A stretch of DNA of 43,886 nt, taken from positions 1-43,886 of the forward strand of contig CALXZQ010000002.1 in the NCBI GenBank assembly GCA_944393275.1, read 5' to 3'. The notes below the pieces were generated by a model, which was not told where the DNA came from, did no database searches, and worked only from the letters and a program-made list of their open reading frames with translations. This document shows, piece by piece, positions 8,736 through 17,394 of the stretch (position 1 is the stretch's first letter; the number at the start of each line of letters is the position of its first letter). Made by a program: the position numbers and the translations under genes. The stretch is from an uncultured Clostridia bacterium (GTDB taxonomy: Bacteria > Bacillota > Clostridia > TANB77 > CAG-508).

Positions 8736-9152
8736 TTATGCTACTAATTTAAAGATTTCTTCTTTATTTCTTTTAGCATTTTTTTGTTTTATTTTTCTTT
8801 GATTTGAATAAAGTTCTTCCAAAAAGTCCTCTTTGTAACTATTTATTTTCTTTTGGTGTTTTGATAGCTTAAATATATTACTAAACTTTCTTATATCTTT
8901 CTTTTTCATAGATACTATGTGATTATTTTTAATTGAAACTACTATAAAAGTGCCTAAAATAATATTTCCTCTAAAAATCCTATTAAATTCATCATTTGAA
9001 GCATTTTCATTTGCTATAATTACAGTATTATTATTTATCTTAAATTTCTGTAATTCTTCTCCTATTAATGCTTTTATAAATTTTATACTATCTGGTATTT
9101 TAACCTTTTGTACTTCTTTTCCTGGCATTACTAATAAACATTTAATTCTCAT
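8736..9152 (-). CDS. DUF3846-like protein
   Basis: A 138-residue protein whose N-terminal 75 residues match the DUF3846 pattern found on phages and ICEs: VMPGKEVQKVKI, then IKALIGEELQKFKI, NTVIIANENA, NRIFRGNIILGTFIVVS. The C-terminal part is Lys-rich and unique. ACGGAGGG precedes the ATG. The function is unknown; its place between the Rad50-like gene and rpsF-ssb suggests a role in DNA metabolism of the element. Confidence 0.65.
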   Translation of the reverse strand: MRIKCLLVMPGKEVQKVKIPDSIKFIKALIGEELQKFKINNNTVIIANENASNDEFNRIFRGNIILGTFIVVSIKNNHIVSMKKKDIRKFSNIFKLSKHQKKINSYKEDFLEELYSNQRKIKQKNAKRNKEEIFKLVA

Positions 9153-9211
9153 ATGTATTTCCCTCCGTTTCTATTTATAAGAAAAAGACAGATTTCTCTG
9201 CCTTTGCTTAA

Positions 9212-10978
9212 TTATGCAGCTTGTTTAATATCTACTGCATTGTTATAATAATCTGTAATACTTAATAAACTTCCTTTTTCAACCTTAGATATTAAAAGTT
9301 GGGTATTATTAGCATATTCTTCAATAAAGTCATAATCTGCACAAGACTCATAATCATCAATAAAGATTGGAAATTTGGTTCTAGCAATTTGATTAAACAT
9401 ATTTGCAAATTCTAAAGCTGTAGCAATAGTTTCGGACCTTGAAAGATCGCATAATGAATGATTTTTATATGTTATTATAAAATCTTCTTTTATTTCTCCT
9501 GTTGTTTTAAGAACAGAATAAAATTTAATATCTACATTTTTTAAATATTGTTTTGCTAGTTTCATTTTTTCTTCAATATATGAAATATATAGTTTTTGTG
9601 CTATTTTTCTTGCCTCTTTTAATTCTGTAATATATTTATTTTGTATAATAATTTGTTTATTGAAATTAAAAATATCTCTTTTAGCACTTTCAATATTTTT
9701 TTGTTTTATAGCAACTTCTGTATTAAATCTTTCTATCTCTTTTTGTTCTAATTCTAATTCCTTGATGTTTTCTTGAATATTAGCAATTTTTTTACTATTA
9801 TCTATACTTGTATCTCCACCTAGTGCATTATATTGACATCTTTCAATTGCTAGTTTTAATTTTAAGTCTTTTTTCTTAGTCTCTAAAGTATTTTTTCTAT
9901 TGAAATCGTTTGTTAAGTCTTTTCTCATATTAATAATAGTTTTTTCTTTTGACGTATCTTGTATATGTTGTTCACAAGTAGGGCAGATACAATCTTTGCC
10001 ATTTTTTATTGCCAAATACTTTTGTTTACCTATTTTCATATTCTTTTCAAGTTCTTCAATTTCTGTTGATATATTTAGAATTTCTTTTTCTAAATCTTCT
10101 ACTTTCTGTTTTTGATTTTCTTTATTTTTAATTTGTTTATCATTAGATAATGAATCCAATTCTTGATATGCAAGCGAAAGTTCAATATCTTTCTCAAATT
10201 TTTTAGCTTCAGGTATTGCTTCATTTACAATATTCTGTGCATATTCTATTTTTCCATAAAGAGAATTTATGTAACTTTCTGCACTTTTCATATTTTGATT
10301 TAATTCAGTAATGTAACTTGGCATATCTCTTGGAATGCCCTCTAAGATTCTTTGTTCCTCTTTACCTAAGTTATCATACGCCATATCCATAAAGATATTT
10401 AATATGTGTGTATTTACAAATTCTTCTTGCTCTTTCTCTGGTAAATTGTAAAATGATTTTTTATCTTTATTGTATCTATCTAAAAGTTTATTTTGTTCTT
10501 GATTATCTAAGTGTGTAAATATTTCATAAGGTTTTATATCTGACAAATATTTATCTACCATCTCCTTCTGTTCTGCAGTTTTTTTACTTAAAAAGTAGAT
10601 TGGATTTATAATAGATAAAAACAACTTTTTATCTTTATAAAAGCTACTAAGCTCATTTTGTGTTACTGGCTTTCCATCAAGTGTAAGAAAATTATTTTTA
10701 GTTCCAATTCTGCTTTTACCTCGAACTAATATATGCTTAATTCCTTTATTATCAGTAAAGTGTAACTCACCATAGGAAGCATCACAATTTTTATTGATTA
10801 AACATGCTTTTTCATCACCTGATAAATTAGTTCCAAGCATTATATTAATAATTGCATAAAGTATATTACTTTTTCCAGACCTGTTCTTTCCAGTAATAGT
10901 TGTTACATCATAGAGTTCAGTTTCAAATATTTTTTCAAATTTTCTAAACCCTATAGTCTTCACATAATTAATTTTCAT
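9212..10978 (-). CDS. Rad50/SbcC-like ATPase with zinc hook
   Basis: A 588-residue SMC-type ATPase. Walker A GKNRSGKSN lies near residue 30, a long coiled coil occupies about residues 220-470, the zinc hook ICPTCEQHI is near residue 330, a signature-like DLSRSETIATALEFA is near 515 and Walker B PIFIDDYESC near 540. Such proteins work with an Mre11/SbcD-type nuclease in end processing and recombination, but no nuclease gene is adjacent. It is shorter than SbcC and resembles phage-type subunits. Its start overlaps the previous gene by ATGA. Confidence 0.85.
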   Translation of the reverse strand: MKINYVKTIGFRKFEKIFETELYDVTTITGKNRSGKSNILYAIINIMLGTNLSGDEKACLINKNCDASYGELHFTDNKGIKHILVRGKSRIGTKNNFLTLDGKPVTQNELSSFYKDKKLFLSIINPIYFLSKKTAEQKEMVDKYLSDIKPYEIFTHLDNQEQNKLLDRYNKDKKSFYNLPEKEQEEFVNTHILNIFMDMAYDNLGKEEQRILEGIPRDMPSYITELNQNMKSAESYINSLYGKIEYAQNIVNEAIPEAKKFEKDIELSLAYQELDSLSNDKQIKNKENQKQKVEDLEKEILNISTEIEELEKNMKIGKQKYLAIKNGKDCICPTCEQHIQDTSKEKTIINMRKDLTNDFNRKNTLETKKKDLKLKLAIERCQYNALGGDTSIDNSKKIANIQENIKELELEQKEIERFNTEVAIKQKNIESAKRDIFNFNKQIIIQNKYITELKEARKIAQKLYISYIEEKMKLAKQYLKNVDIKFYSVLKTTGEIKEDFIITYKNHSLCDLSRSETIATALEFANMFNQIARTKFPIFIDDYESCADYDFIEEYANNTQLLISKVEKGSLLSITDYYNNAVDIKQAA

Positions 10979-11187
10979 ATTTTCATTTTCCTTTCTCGGT
11001 TATAAGACTTTCGTAAATATTGTGGTAAAATCCAATCTTCTGTACCATCCTTAAATTTTACATGAAAATCTTTAAAGTATGAATCACGTTCAAGTATTAT
11101 TGCTGATATATTTTTATAGACTTTACCATCATTTTGTCCAGGACCATATACAAGAACCTTACTACCTTTTTTGAATTTATTAAACAT
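10975..11187 (-). CDS. Small SH3-like hypothetical protein
   Basis: A 70-residue protein with alternating beta pattern (SKVLVYGPGQNDGKVYKNIS; FHVKFKDGTEDWILPQYL) reminiscent of KOW or Tudor-type barrels. It ends in TGA overlapping the ATG of the Rad50-like gene, one of only two TGA-terminated reading frames I noted here. The function is unknown. Confidence 0.6.
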   Translation of the reverse strand: MFNKFKKGSKVLVYGPGQNDGKVYKNISAIILERDSYFKDFHVKFKDGTEDWILPQYLRKSYNRERKMKI

Positions 11188-11313
11188 TGTATATAATCTC
11201 CCTTTTAAAATTTTTGTTCAATATTGACTTTCTATTTTTTATTTGTTTTAATATAAAAAAGTTAATATGATTGAAAAAATAAATAGTAGTGTAAGAGTGT
11301 TATTAGTACATAC

Positions 11314-12463
11314 TTATACTGCTACTTTTTTTAGCATTTTTTCAACAAATTCTAGTTTCATTGCAAATTTTCTCTCTCCTATTTTACTGATTCCCAATCT
11401 AACAACTGTTCCTAAATCACATTGTGCAAGTTCTTCAGCATCTTCTGGTCTTATTACAATATTACTTATTTTATCTTCTACATCTGCGAACTCTCCTATT
11501 AAATATTCTTTTGATTCTCCCTTTTTATTTACTAAAGTTTCTACTGTTGTGCTTAGCAATACATAACAATTTTTTAGTTGTTCATTTGAATTTATATTAT
11601 CATCTTTTTGTGCATTTCTATTATCTTCTTCTGATTCTTTAGTTTGCTTTGTTTCTTGATTATTTTCCGTTTTCTTAGTAGTTTTTCTTTTCGTTGTAGT
11701 AGACTTTAGGCAATTTCCTGGCGCAGTATCTCTGTTTAATGCTGTATTTTGTTTGATATTGTTAATAACTTCTTGCTTCATTGCCTTACTATTCACATTT
11801 TCATCATTATTTGTATACACTTTTATTGTATTTTCTATTGTTCTTGGAATTTGTTTTATAGATTTAAAATCTTCTGTTTTTAAAATATCTAAGACATAAT
11901 TATTAAAAGTTTGACCTAAACTATTATACTGTTCAATTTGTTTTAAAAATATAGTATAATGCCCTTTAATTGATTTTCCTTGTGCTTTTTGTAATTTAAT
12001 ATAATCATCTAATATATTTATTGATGTTTGTCCTGTTATCTTCATTAGAAATATGCGGTCAGTACTGATGCTTGGTATTAAAAATTTAAGCCAGCCTATT
12101 CGATTACAGGCACATTTTCCTTGTTCATTTTTTTGTCTGTATTGGCAACTATATGTATCACAATCTATTTGCTGCCATCCGTTTTTTACTCTTTGCATTG
12201 CTTTATTTGAATCTTCTGAGCAATGACATACTTCCCCACTTTGATTATATCTAACATACTTTTTAGATAATGGCTCTTCACAAAAAAACTCAATATCAAT
12301 ACTTTGCTTTCCTTTAAATAATTCATCAAACTTTTTTAAATATGCTTGCATATGGTTTTCATGTGTTTTTGCTATAAAATATCCATATTCGATTACTTTA
12401 TTTTTGATTTTTTCTCCATGTTGAACTCTACCGTATAATCGGTAAATTTACTAATTGCTTCAT
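11314..12463 (-). CDS. Gp3-like recombination directionality factor, needs +1 shift at CGG
   Basis: From ATG 12463 (after GGAGGAAATAAAA) the frame reads MKQLVNLPII, then CGG at 12433-12431 and TAG. Skipping the C, or reading CGGT as glycine, gives GRVQHGEKIKNKVIEYGYF and runs open to 11314, in total 382 residues. No ATG, GTG or TTG occurs in the second frame before an internal Met 43 residues further on. The protein has a Cys-rich block (VCHCS, CDTYSC, CACN), LKFLIP, then MKITGQTSINILDDYIKLQK. This resembles the phiC31 Gp3-type directionality factors, which switch serine integrases to excision. The C-terminal half is a Lys/Thr/Glu linker plus a small domain. No integrase is in the window. Family call moderate, frameshift well supported. 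Confidence 0.65.
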
Positions 12464-12480
12464 TTTTATTTCCTCCATTT

Positions 12481-12840
12481 CTATGCAGCTACTAATTCTT
12501 GCATACAATATTGTTTTTCTACTAATTTACTTAAGTCTATTTTATAAATAGGATAAATACTTGCTTCAATAACACATATTCCTGTTTGTTCCTTAATAAT
12601 TCCTAGATTTTTTAATTGTGGTATTAAAGTAGGTTTATATTGACAATTCACTATAATTTCATCTTCCTTTAATACTTTATTTGTGTCTAGAGTAATTTCT
12701 GCTAAGTGTGCCGTTTCGTTTGTTTCTGGATCAATTCCAAATAAACTTAATTGTAAATTTCCGTTTTTATACATTGAGCTATGGATAAAACAATTTTTGA
12801 ATATTATTTCGTATAGTTCAAAATTAAAACCACTTTTCAT
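12481..12840 (-). CDS. DUF4313-like protein
   Basis: A 119-residue protein whose layout fits DUF4313 proteins of Firmicute ICEs: YKNGNLQLSLFGID, then AHLAEITLDTNKVLKEDEI, PQLKNLGIIKEQTG, and a closing IYPIYKIDLSKL. It appears to be the first gene of the long operon running to ardC; RBS GGAAGGAG. The function is unknown. Confidence 0.6.
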   Translation of the reverse strand: MKSGFNFELYEIIFKNCFIHSSMYKNGNLQLSLFGIDPETNETAHLAEITLDTNKVLKEDEIIVNCQYKPTLIPQLKNLGIIKEQTGICVIEASIYPIYKIDLSKLVEKQYCMQELVAA

Positions 12841-13400
12841 TTTTTAAATCTCCTTCCATTTTTTTGTGTAAAAGATTTTTTGATATATCCTCCTTTCTTT
12901 TATTTTGGGCAAAAAAAGAGAAAGTAAATATCTAAAAATAGGGGGCTGTTTTAGAATTATTACTTTCTTTTATATACGCATAACAAATAATCTATATATT
13001 TGTAACTGCTAAATACCCATTTTATGCTACATTTTTCAAATGTAGATGTGCTACTACTAACTTAAATTTTAGTAGTTATGCTATAAAGATTAATTCTTTA
13101 TAGGTAGTTATAGTATAACTATAACATAATCTTATACACACTAATATTTTACTTAGCTTTATATTTTATTTCAATAAGCACTATTAATATTTTTTTATCA
13201 TTGATATTTAGGCATTTTCTTATATTTTTAGTATGGAGTTTTAAATATTATTAAAATCCAAATATATTATAGATATAATACCTATAGAGGTTCATTTTGT
13301 TCTTCAAGAATTTTTAGAATCTCACTAGCCTTCATAGGTGGAATATTTTAAATTTATTACTTTCTTATATATGTGTTACTATTAATTTAAATTTTGATAT
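12841..13400 (-). other. Non-coding region between the protease gene and the operon
   Basis: About 560 bases without a convincing reading frame on either strand. It holds a 9-bp inverted repeat with a G-rich loop (12919-12927 with 12960-12968), the four-hairpin block at 13027-13125, and two 13-base copies of TTATTACTTTCTT (12957-12969 and 13354-13366). The promoter of the leftward operon should lie here, as might an origin of transfer, but no nick-site consensus known to me is evident. Confidence 0.6.
13027..13125. repeat. Four consecutive hairpins (oriT or regulatory candidate)
   Basis: Four different perfect stems follow one another with short gaps: 13027-13045 (8-bp stem, 3-nt loop), 13053-13076 (8-bp stem, 8-nt loop), 13081-13103 (9-bp stem, 5-nt loop) and 13107-13125 (7-bp stem, 5-nt loop). 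The sequences are not copies of each other. They lie in the largest non-coding gap of the element, upstream of the early-transfer-type operon (SSB, ArdC, PcfJ/K). They could form the secondary structure of an origin of transfer, a single-strand promoter or a leader RNA. Confidence 0.55.
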
Positions 13401-15233
13401 CTATTCTATTATAATTGCCTGTGAATATAGTTGTTTCCAATTGCTAATAAATTTCGATTTTGACTGCTTTGCATTTTGTCCAGCACTTGGATCATTTAAG
13501 TAAACATAGTTACTATCATATCCTATTAGTACAAAACAGTGCTCTCCTACTATTTCTTCAAAACTTCCACTACCGTCTGGATATTTCCAGGTTACTCCTT
13601 TTTCTGGTGTCCCTGCATTTTTTATTCCCCAAACTACTACTGGTTTTCCTTTATTTATGTAATCAAATAATGTGTTTTCACTACAGCCTGATATGTCTTT
13701 AACTCTGTTCCCTGCAAATGTTTTCATTGAAGTAACTATTGGCTCTGCAAAGCACCCATAAGAACCTGTATTTTTTTTCTTTGATGGATGTCCAACAAAG
13801 ACTTTAAAAGGATTTCCACCATAATAGATTTCAGTTGCATCATCATAATATTTTCCTCTATCATCTGTAGGTGTAGCATTTACGACTTGACTTGCTGATA
13901 CATTATAGCCTGCAAATTTCAATACCATTGCTGCTGATACTGCTTCACAGCCTGTTGGGTAGCCTAAAGAAAATTGGTTTAAATATGGAACATTTTTTAC
14001 TATTTTGACATCATTTTTGGTTGGTATAGTATATGTTTTTGGTGCAGGTTTATTTGTACTATATAGAGAATATAAAGAATAGCCAACTATCCCACTTCCA
14101 TTCCTTACTTTTGCCCATCCATTATTTAGTTTTTTTAGAAGTTCTACTTCTTCATCAGCTCCTGTTACAGCCAATGATTTTGAGCTTTTATCTGCCTTAA
14201 CTCTAATACTATTTTTACCTTTAGCATACAATACTTTGTTCTCTTTTGGACTTTTTACGACATTAAATGCACATTCTACCTGTTTATCTCCATTGTCAGT
14301 AATTGCTAAAACTGTTGTCTTTCCTATACCTTTTGCTGTTACAATTCCGTTTTGATCTATTTTTAATATACTTTCATTACTTGAGCTCCATGTTACATTT
14401 TTATATGTTGCATTGTCGGGACTTACTGTCGCTGATAAAATATATCTTTGATTTTTTCCTATCTCTACATTGTTATCATCAATTTCAATTTTTTCTACTG
14501 GATTTTTTGATACTATTATTTTTATTTGATTCTCAGCTTCTCCATTTATATTAGAAACTTTTATTATTGCTTCTCCTTCTTTTATCCCTTGTGCTTTTCC
14601 ATCTTGACTAACTTTTACAATTTCTTCATTTTCTGATAAATATTTTAGTTCCGTATTACTTGCCTCTGCTGGAATTACTGTTGCAACTATCTGATATATT
14701 TCATTAATTTTTATATTTTTTTCATTTTCTGATAAAGAAATTTCTTTTGCTTTAATAACTACATTAATATCTTTCTCTGCTTCTTTTCCATCGCAAATCA
14801 CCTTTATTTTTGCATTTCCTTTATTTTTTCCCTCAATACTACTACTCTCACTATCGATGCTTATTATATCATTATTCGAACTTTCTATTGTATATGGATA
14901 AAAGTTTGCATTGTCTGGATAATATTTTATTTGTACTCCGACTTTTTCTCCAACTTCTAAAGTAGCCTGTTCATTAATAATCTCTATTTTCTCTAGCTTT
15001 ATAAACTTTGATAATACAAATATCTTAATATCTTTAAAGTTAAATATTCCTATAATTATGCATATAATTATAAACAAAATAAGACTTATTATACTAAGTT
15101 TCTTTTTGTTTATCTTTTTGTCTTTGTTTATATCTTTCTTTTTATCTATATTCTTGTATATATTTTGTTCAATTTTTTTATCTATATTTTGGTCTAGATT
15201 TATTCTTTTTATTTTTCTACATTTATTTTCCAT
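13401..15233 (-). CDS. Membrane-anchored C39-type cysteine protease with Ig-like and SH3 domains
   Basis: A 610-residue protein: a Lys-rich cytoplasmic N-terminus of about 45 residues, one membrane segment (SIISLILFIIICIIIGIFNF), three bacterial Ig-like group 2 domains (about 75-330, with repeated motifs such as ENEEIVKVSQDGKAQG and SSNESILKIDQNGIVTAKG), an SH3-like domain (about 335-395) and a C-terminal peptidase_C39-like domain. The latter shows the catalytic Cys in PTGCEAVSAAMV and the His in GEHCFVLIGYD, followed by YLNDP. It should act outside the cell, perhaps on the wall, on a peptide or in adhesion. It has its own copy of the ECF-type promoter, linking it to the neighbouring sigma factors. 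Confidence 0.85.
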   Translation of the reverse strand: MENKCRKIKRINLDQNIDKKIEQNIYKNIDKKKDINKDKKINKKKLSIISLILFIIICIIIGIFNFKDIKIFVLSKFIKLEKIEIINEQATLEVGEKVGVQIKYYPDNANFYPYTIESSNNDIISIDSESSSIEGKNKGNAKIKVICDGKEAEKDINVVIKAKEISLSENEKNIKINEIYQIVATVIPAEASNTELKYLSENEEIVKVSQDGKAQGIKEGEAIIKVSNINGEAENQIKIIVSKNPVEKIEIDDNNVEIGKNQRYILSATVSPDNATYKNVTWSSSNESILKIDQNGIVTAKGIGKTTVLAITDNGDKQVECAFNVVKSPKENKVLYAKGKNSIRVKADKSSKSLAVTGADEEVELLKKLNNGWAKVRNGSGIVGYSLYSLYSTNKPAPKTYTIPTKNDVKIVKNVPYLNQFSLGYPTGCEAVSAAMVLKFAGYNVSASQVVNATPTDDRGKYYDDATEIYYGGNPFKVFVGHPSKKKNTGSYGCFAEPIVTSMKTFAGNRVKDISGCSENTLFDYINKGKPVVVWGIKNAGTPEKGVTWKYPDGSGSFEEIVGEHCFVLIGYDSNYVYLNDPSAGQNAKQSKSKFISNWKQLYSQAIIIE

Positions 15234-15276
15234 ATTTCTTACTTTCCTTTGTACATATTTTACTTTTCATCCTTCT

Positions 15277-15312
15277 CTATATATAGATCATTAAAAATAT
15301 AAAAAAGTTTCA
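15277..15312 (-). promoter_or_regulatory. ECF-type promoter (family member 2)
   Basis: TGAAAC-TTTTTT from 15312 on the minus strand, then 16 bases in all and TGATCTATATATAG. The 24 bases from the -35 box are almost identical to those of the promoter at 18976-19012. It precedes the protease gene, with a leader of roughly 35-40 bases. Confidence 0.65.
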
Positions 15313-15410
15313 TTTTTTATTAATTTTATCATTTATATTTTATCTGTATAGAATTATTTTAATTATATCATATTTAGATTTATTTTCTCAATAATATTAT
15401 TTTTATATTA

Positions 15411-15605
15411 TTAGTAGTTATAGTTTACTTTAAAAAAATGTTGCCCACCGACCTTAGTTCTGTCTTTTTCATTCCTTTCTGCATATAAAATACTGCCATT
15501 TCTTGCTGAGTTGTTTTTAACTATATATTTTCATGTATGAATATGAATATCAGTAACACCTGCATATCCATAAGTTATAATAAACATACTATTTTTATAT
15601 TGTAT
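15411..15605 (-). pseudogene. C-terminal remnant of another sensor / anti-sigma paralogue
   Basis: Downstream of the sensor gene at 15633 the minus strand encodes IQYKNSMFIITYGYAGV, then TDIHIHT, TGA, KYIVKNNSARNGSILYAE and a tail ending NYNY before TAA. The order IQY..., FII..., KYI(V/I)K matches the C-termini of the intact sensors (IDIQYRSNIDRFIINR ... YIYKYIIKEH). With no 5' part and an internal TGA it is a leftover of a lost fifth copy. Confidence 0.6.
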
Positions 15606-15632
15606 CTAATATATTAAAGATTATATGCATTT

Positions 15633-16694
15633 TTACATAGTTACTAATATTAAACTATGCGTATTTACCTCTCCTTCTACATCATTTAGATAGTACCAGT
15701 AAAGATTATCTTTCCAATGTTCTTTTATTATATATTTGTATATATACGTTCCTACTCTGTTTGGATCTGACCTTTTTCCTCCAATTGTCCTTCTATTTAT
15801 AATAAATCTATCTATATTACTTCTATATTGTATATCTATTATTTGTAATACTCCATATGCGGCATAGTCACAAATCCTTAGACTTGAATCTATACCTTTT
15901 TTACCTTTTTCAATTAATTCATCTAAAGCATACTTATTTTCTGATATTATAGTGCTTTCATTTAAGTAAATATCTCCTTGCTTTATTGCTTCAAGTACCA
16001 TACACCCATCATTTATTGCTTGTTCTTTTGTATACTCTTCTGTTATATCCTCAATTGGAGTAATTCCCTCGATTCGCAAAGATGATGAATCTTTCTCTAT
16101 TTTTATTGTTTCTCTTAATAGTGTTTTATCTACCACAACACATATTTCTGTCCTTAGTTTATTAAAGTCTGGATTTTCTTTTGGTGCTAACTTTACAATG
16201 GTATTGTTTTCATCTGCAGTAATTTCTACTACTGTTAAATCATTCTCCCAAGAATTTATTAACGAAACTTCTCCATGAGTAATTAATAGTAAAAAGTTTT
16301 TATTAAAATCTATTTCTGAACTTTCAGGTAATTCATTTACTTTTTCTTTACATTCTTTGTATTTTTCTTCATCTGCTATTATTTTATAATACATATTACT
16401 TTCTTTATCATAACTCATGCCTGCTGTAATTTCATCTGAATACCAACCATTTTCATTTCTAAATAGCCCTCTTAAATTTATATCATCATCTTTCTTTATA
16501 TATGTATTATATATTTGTGTACCAGCTAAAACTATTCCCATTGTACCAACTATCGTTATAACCAGAGTTGCGACTATTTTTAATAATTTGTTTTCATTCA
16601 TATTTTTTTCATCGCCAATTTTATTTAAAATCATCTTATAATCATTATCCATTTGTTCTTTCAAGTATTCACTCATTTCCTTTTTAGTTTTCAT
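15633..16694 (-). CDS. Membrane sensor / putative anti-sigma factor 1
   Basis: A 353-residue single-pass protein. A cytoplasmic segment of about 45 residues (MKTKKEMSEYLKEQ...) would bind the sigma factor. Membrane helix LLKIVATLVITIVGTMGIVL is followed by a roughly 290-residue external domain with the family motifs YIKKDDDINLRGLF, ELPESSEIDFNKNFLLLI, APKENPDF, VVDKTLLRETI, AINDGCMVLEA. I chose ATG 16694 because GGGAGGTG precedes it; it overlaps the sigma gene by 11 bases, so both are coupled. The arrangement resembles DUF4179-type anti-sigma factors of Clostridia, but I do not recognise the outer domain. Confidence 0.75.
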   Translation of the reverse strand: MKTKKEMSEYLKEQMDNDYKMILNKIGDEKNMNENKLLKIVATLVITIVGTMGIVLAGTQIYNTYIKKDDDINLRGLFRNENGWYSDEITAGMSYDKESNMYYKIIADEEKYKECKEKVNELPESSEIDFNKNFLLLITHGEVSLINSWENDLTVVEITADENNTIVKLAPKENPDFNKLRTEICVVVDKTLLRETIKIEKDSSSLRIEGITPIEDITEEYTKEQAINDGCMVLEAIKQGDIYLNESTIISENKYALDELIEKGKKGIDSSLRICDYAAYGVLQIIDIQYRSNIDRFIINRRTIGGKRSDPNRVGTYIYKYIIKEHWKDNLYWYYLNDVEGEVNTHSLILVTM

Positions 16695-17223
16695 GTCTTT
16701 CACCTCCCAAATAGGATATTTCAATATTTTTTAACATTCTGTATAAATTACTTTTTACTGTGGATTCTTTTATACTTAATTCTTTAGATATTTCCTTAAA
16801 TGACATATCTAATATAAAATGCAAGTAAAATATTTTAGCAGTATCGTGATTTTTAGAATTTATATAGTTTAAAATCTTATTAACATTGTCTTTTGTAATA
16901 AAATCTTCCTCTAAATTTATTCCTGAATCTATATCCATCATTTCTTCATTATCATATTCCTGAGGCATAGGAATAGATTTTAATTTTTGGTTAGAATTGT
17001 TCTTTCGAATTATTTTATTTTTTGCAATAAAAAAAATATATGAATGATAGTTAATAATTTTCTTCTTATCACTTAAAACTTTATATAATTCTAAATATGT
17101 TTCTTGCAAAATATCCTCTGCATCTTCTATATTTCTGCAATTACATATTATATATCTAAGGCTATTTGTGTATGTCTCTTTATATATTTTCTCAAACTTT
17201 TTTAATATACTTTTGTTTCTCAT
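16684..17223 (-). CDS. ECF sigma factor 1
   Basis: A 179-residue sigma-70 family protein of ECF type with regions 2 and 4 only: RYIICNCRNIEDAEDILQET in region 2 and DMSFKEISKELSIKESTVKS with LYRMLKN in region 4. ATG 17223 follows AAGGAG; the promoter of the shared type ends almost at this ribosome site, implying a leader of a few bases. Its overlap with the sensor gene marks a classic sigma/anti-sigma unit controlled by an external signal. Confidence 0.85.
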   Translation of the reverse strand: MRNKSILKKFEKIYKETYTNSLRYIICNCRNIEDAEDILQETYLELYKVLSDKKKIINYHSYIFFIAKNKIIRKNNSNQKLKSIPMPQEYDNEEMMDIDSGINLEEDFITKDNVNKILNYINSKNHDTAKIFYLHFILDMSFKEISKELSIKESTVKSNLYRMLKNIEISYLGGERHEN

Positions 17224-17239
17224 ATTTTTCTCCTTTCTA

Positions 17240-17274
17240 TCTATAAAGAGCATAATTATTTAAAAAAAGTTTCA
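17240..17274 (-). promoter_or_regulatory. ECF-type promoter (family member 3)
   Basis: TGAAAC-TTTTTTT from 17274 on the minus strand, then TGCTCTTTATAGAT after 16 bases, followed directly by the ribosome site of sigma factor 1. The -35 box is identical to members 1, 2 and 4. Confidence 0.65.
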
Positions 17275-17326
17275 TTTTTTATAATTTTTTTAAATTGATA
17301 GAGTTTATATTTTTCTATATAAATTA

Positions 17327-17357
17327 AGCAGGTGCAGTTTTTAGTACCGGACCTGCT
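17327..17357 (-). terminator. Terminator after sensor 2
   Basis: AGCAGGT (17327-17333) pairs with ACCTGCT (17351-17357), about 40 bases after the stop of sensor 2. A closely similar GCAGGTAC stem follows sensor 3 at 19966-19992, so this terminator type travelled with the duplicated units. Confidence 0.6.
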
Positions 17358-17394
17358 AAATTTTTCTTATAATTTTTCTATATTATTTTTTAAT

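Noticed and set aside
12957..13366. Two 13-base copies of TTATTACTTTCTT as attachment sites
   Set aside because: The copies are short and A/T-rich and bracket only non-coding sequence; nothing else indicates recombination there.
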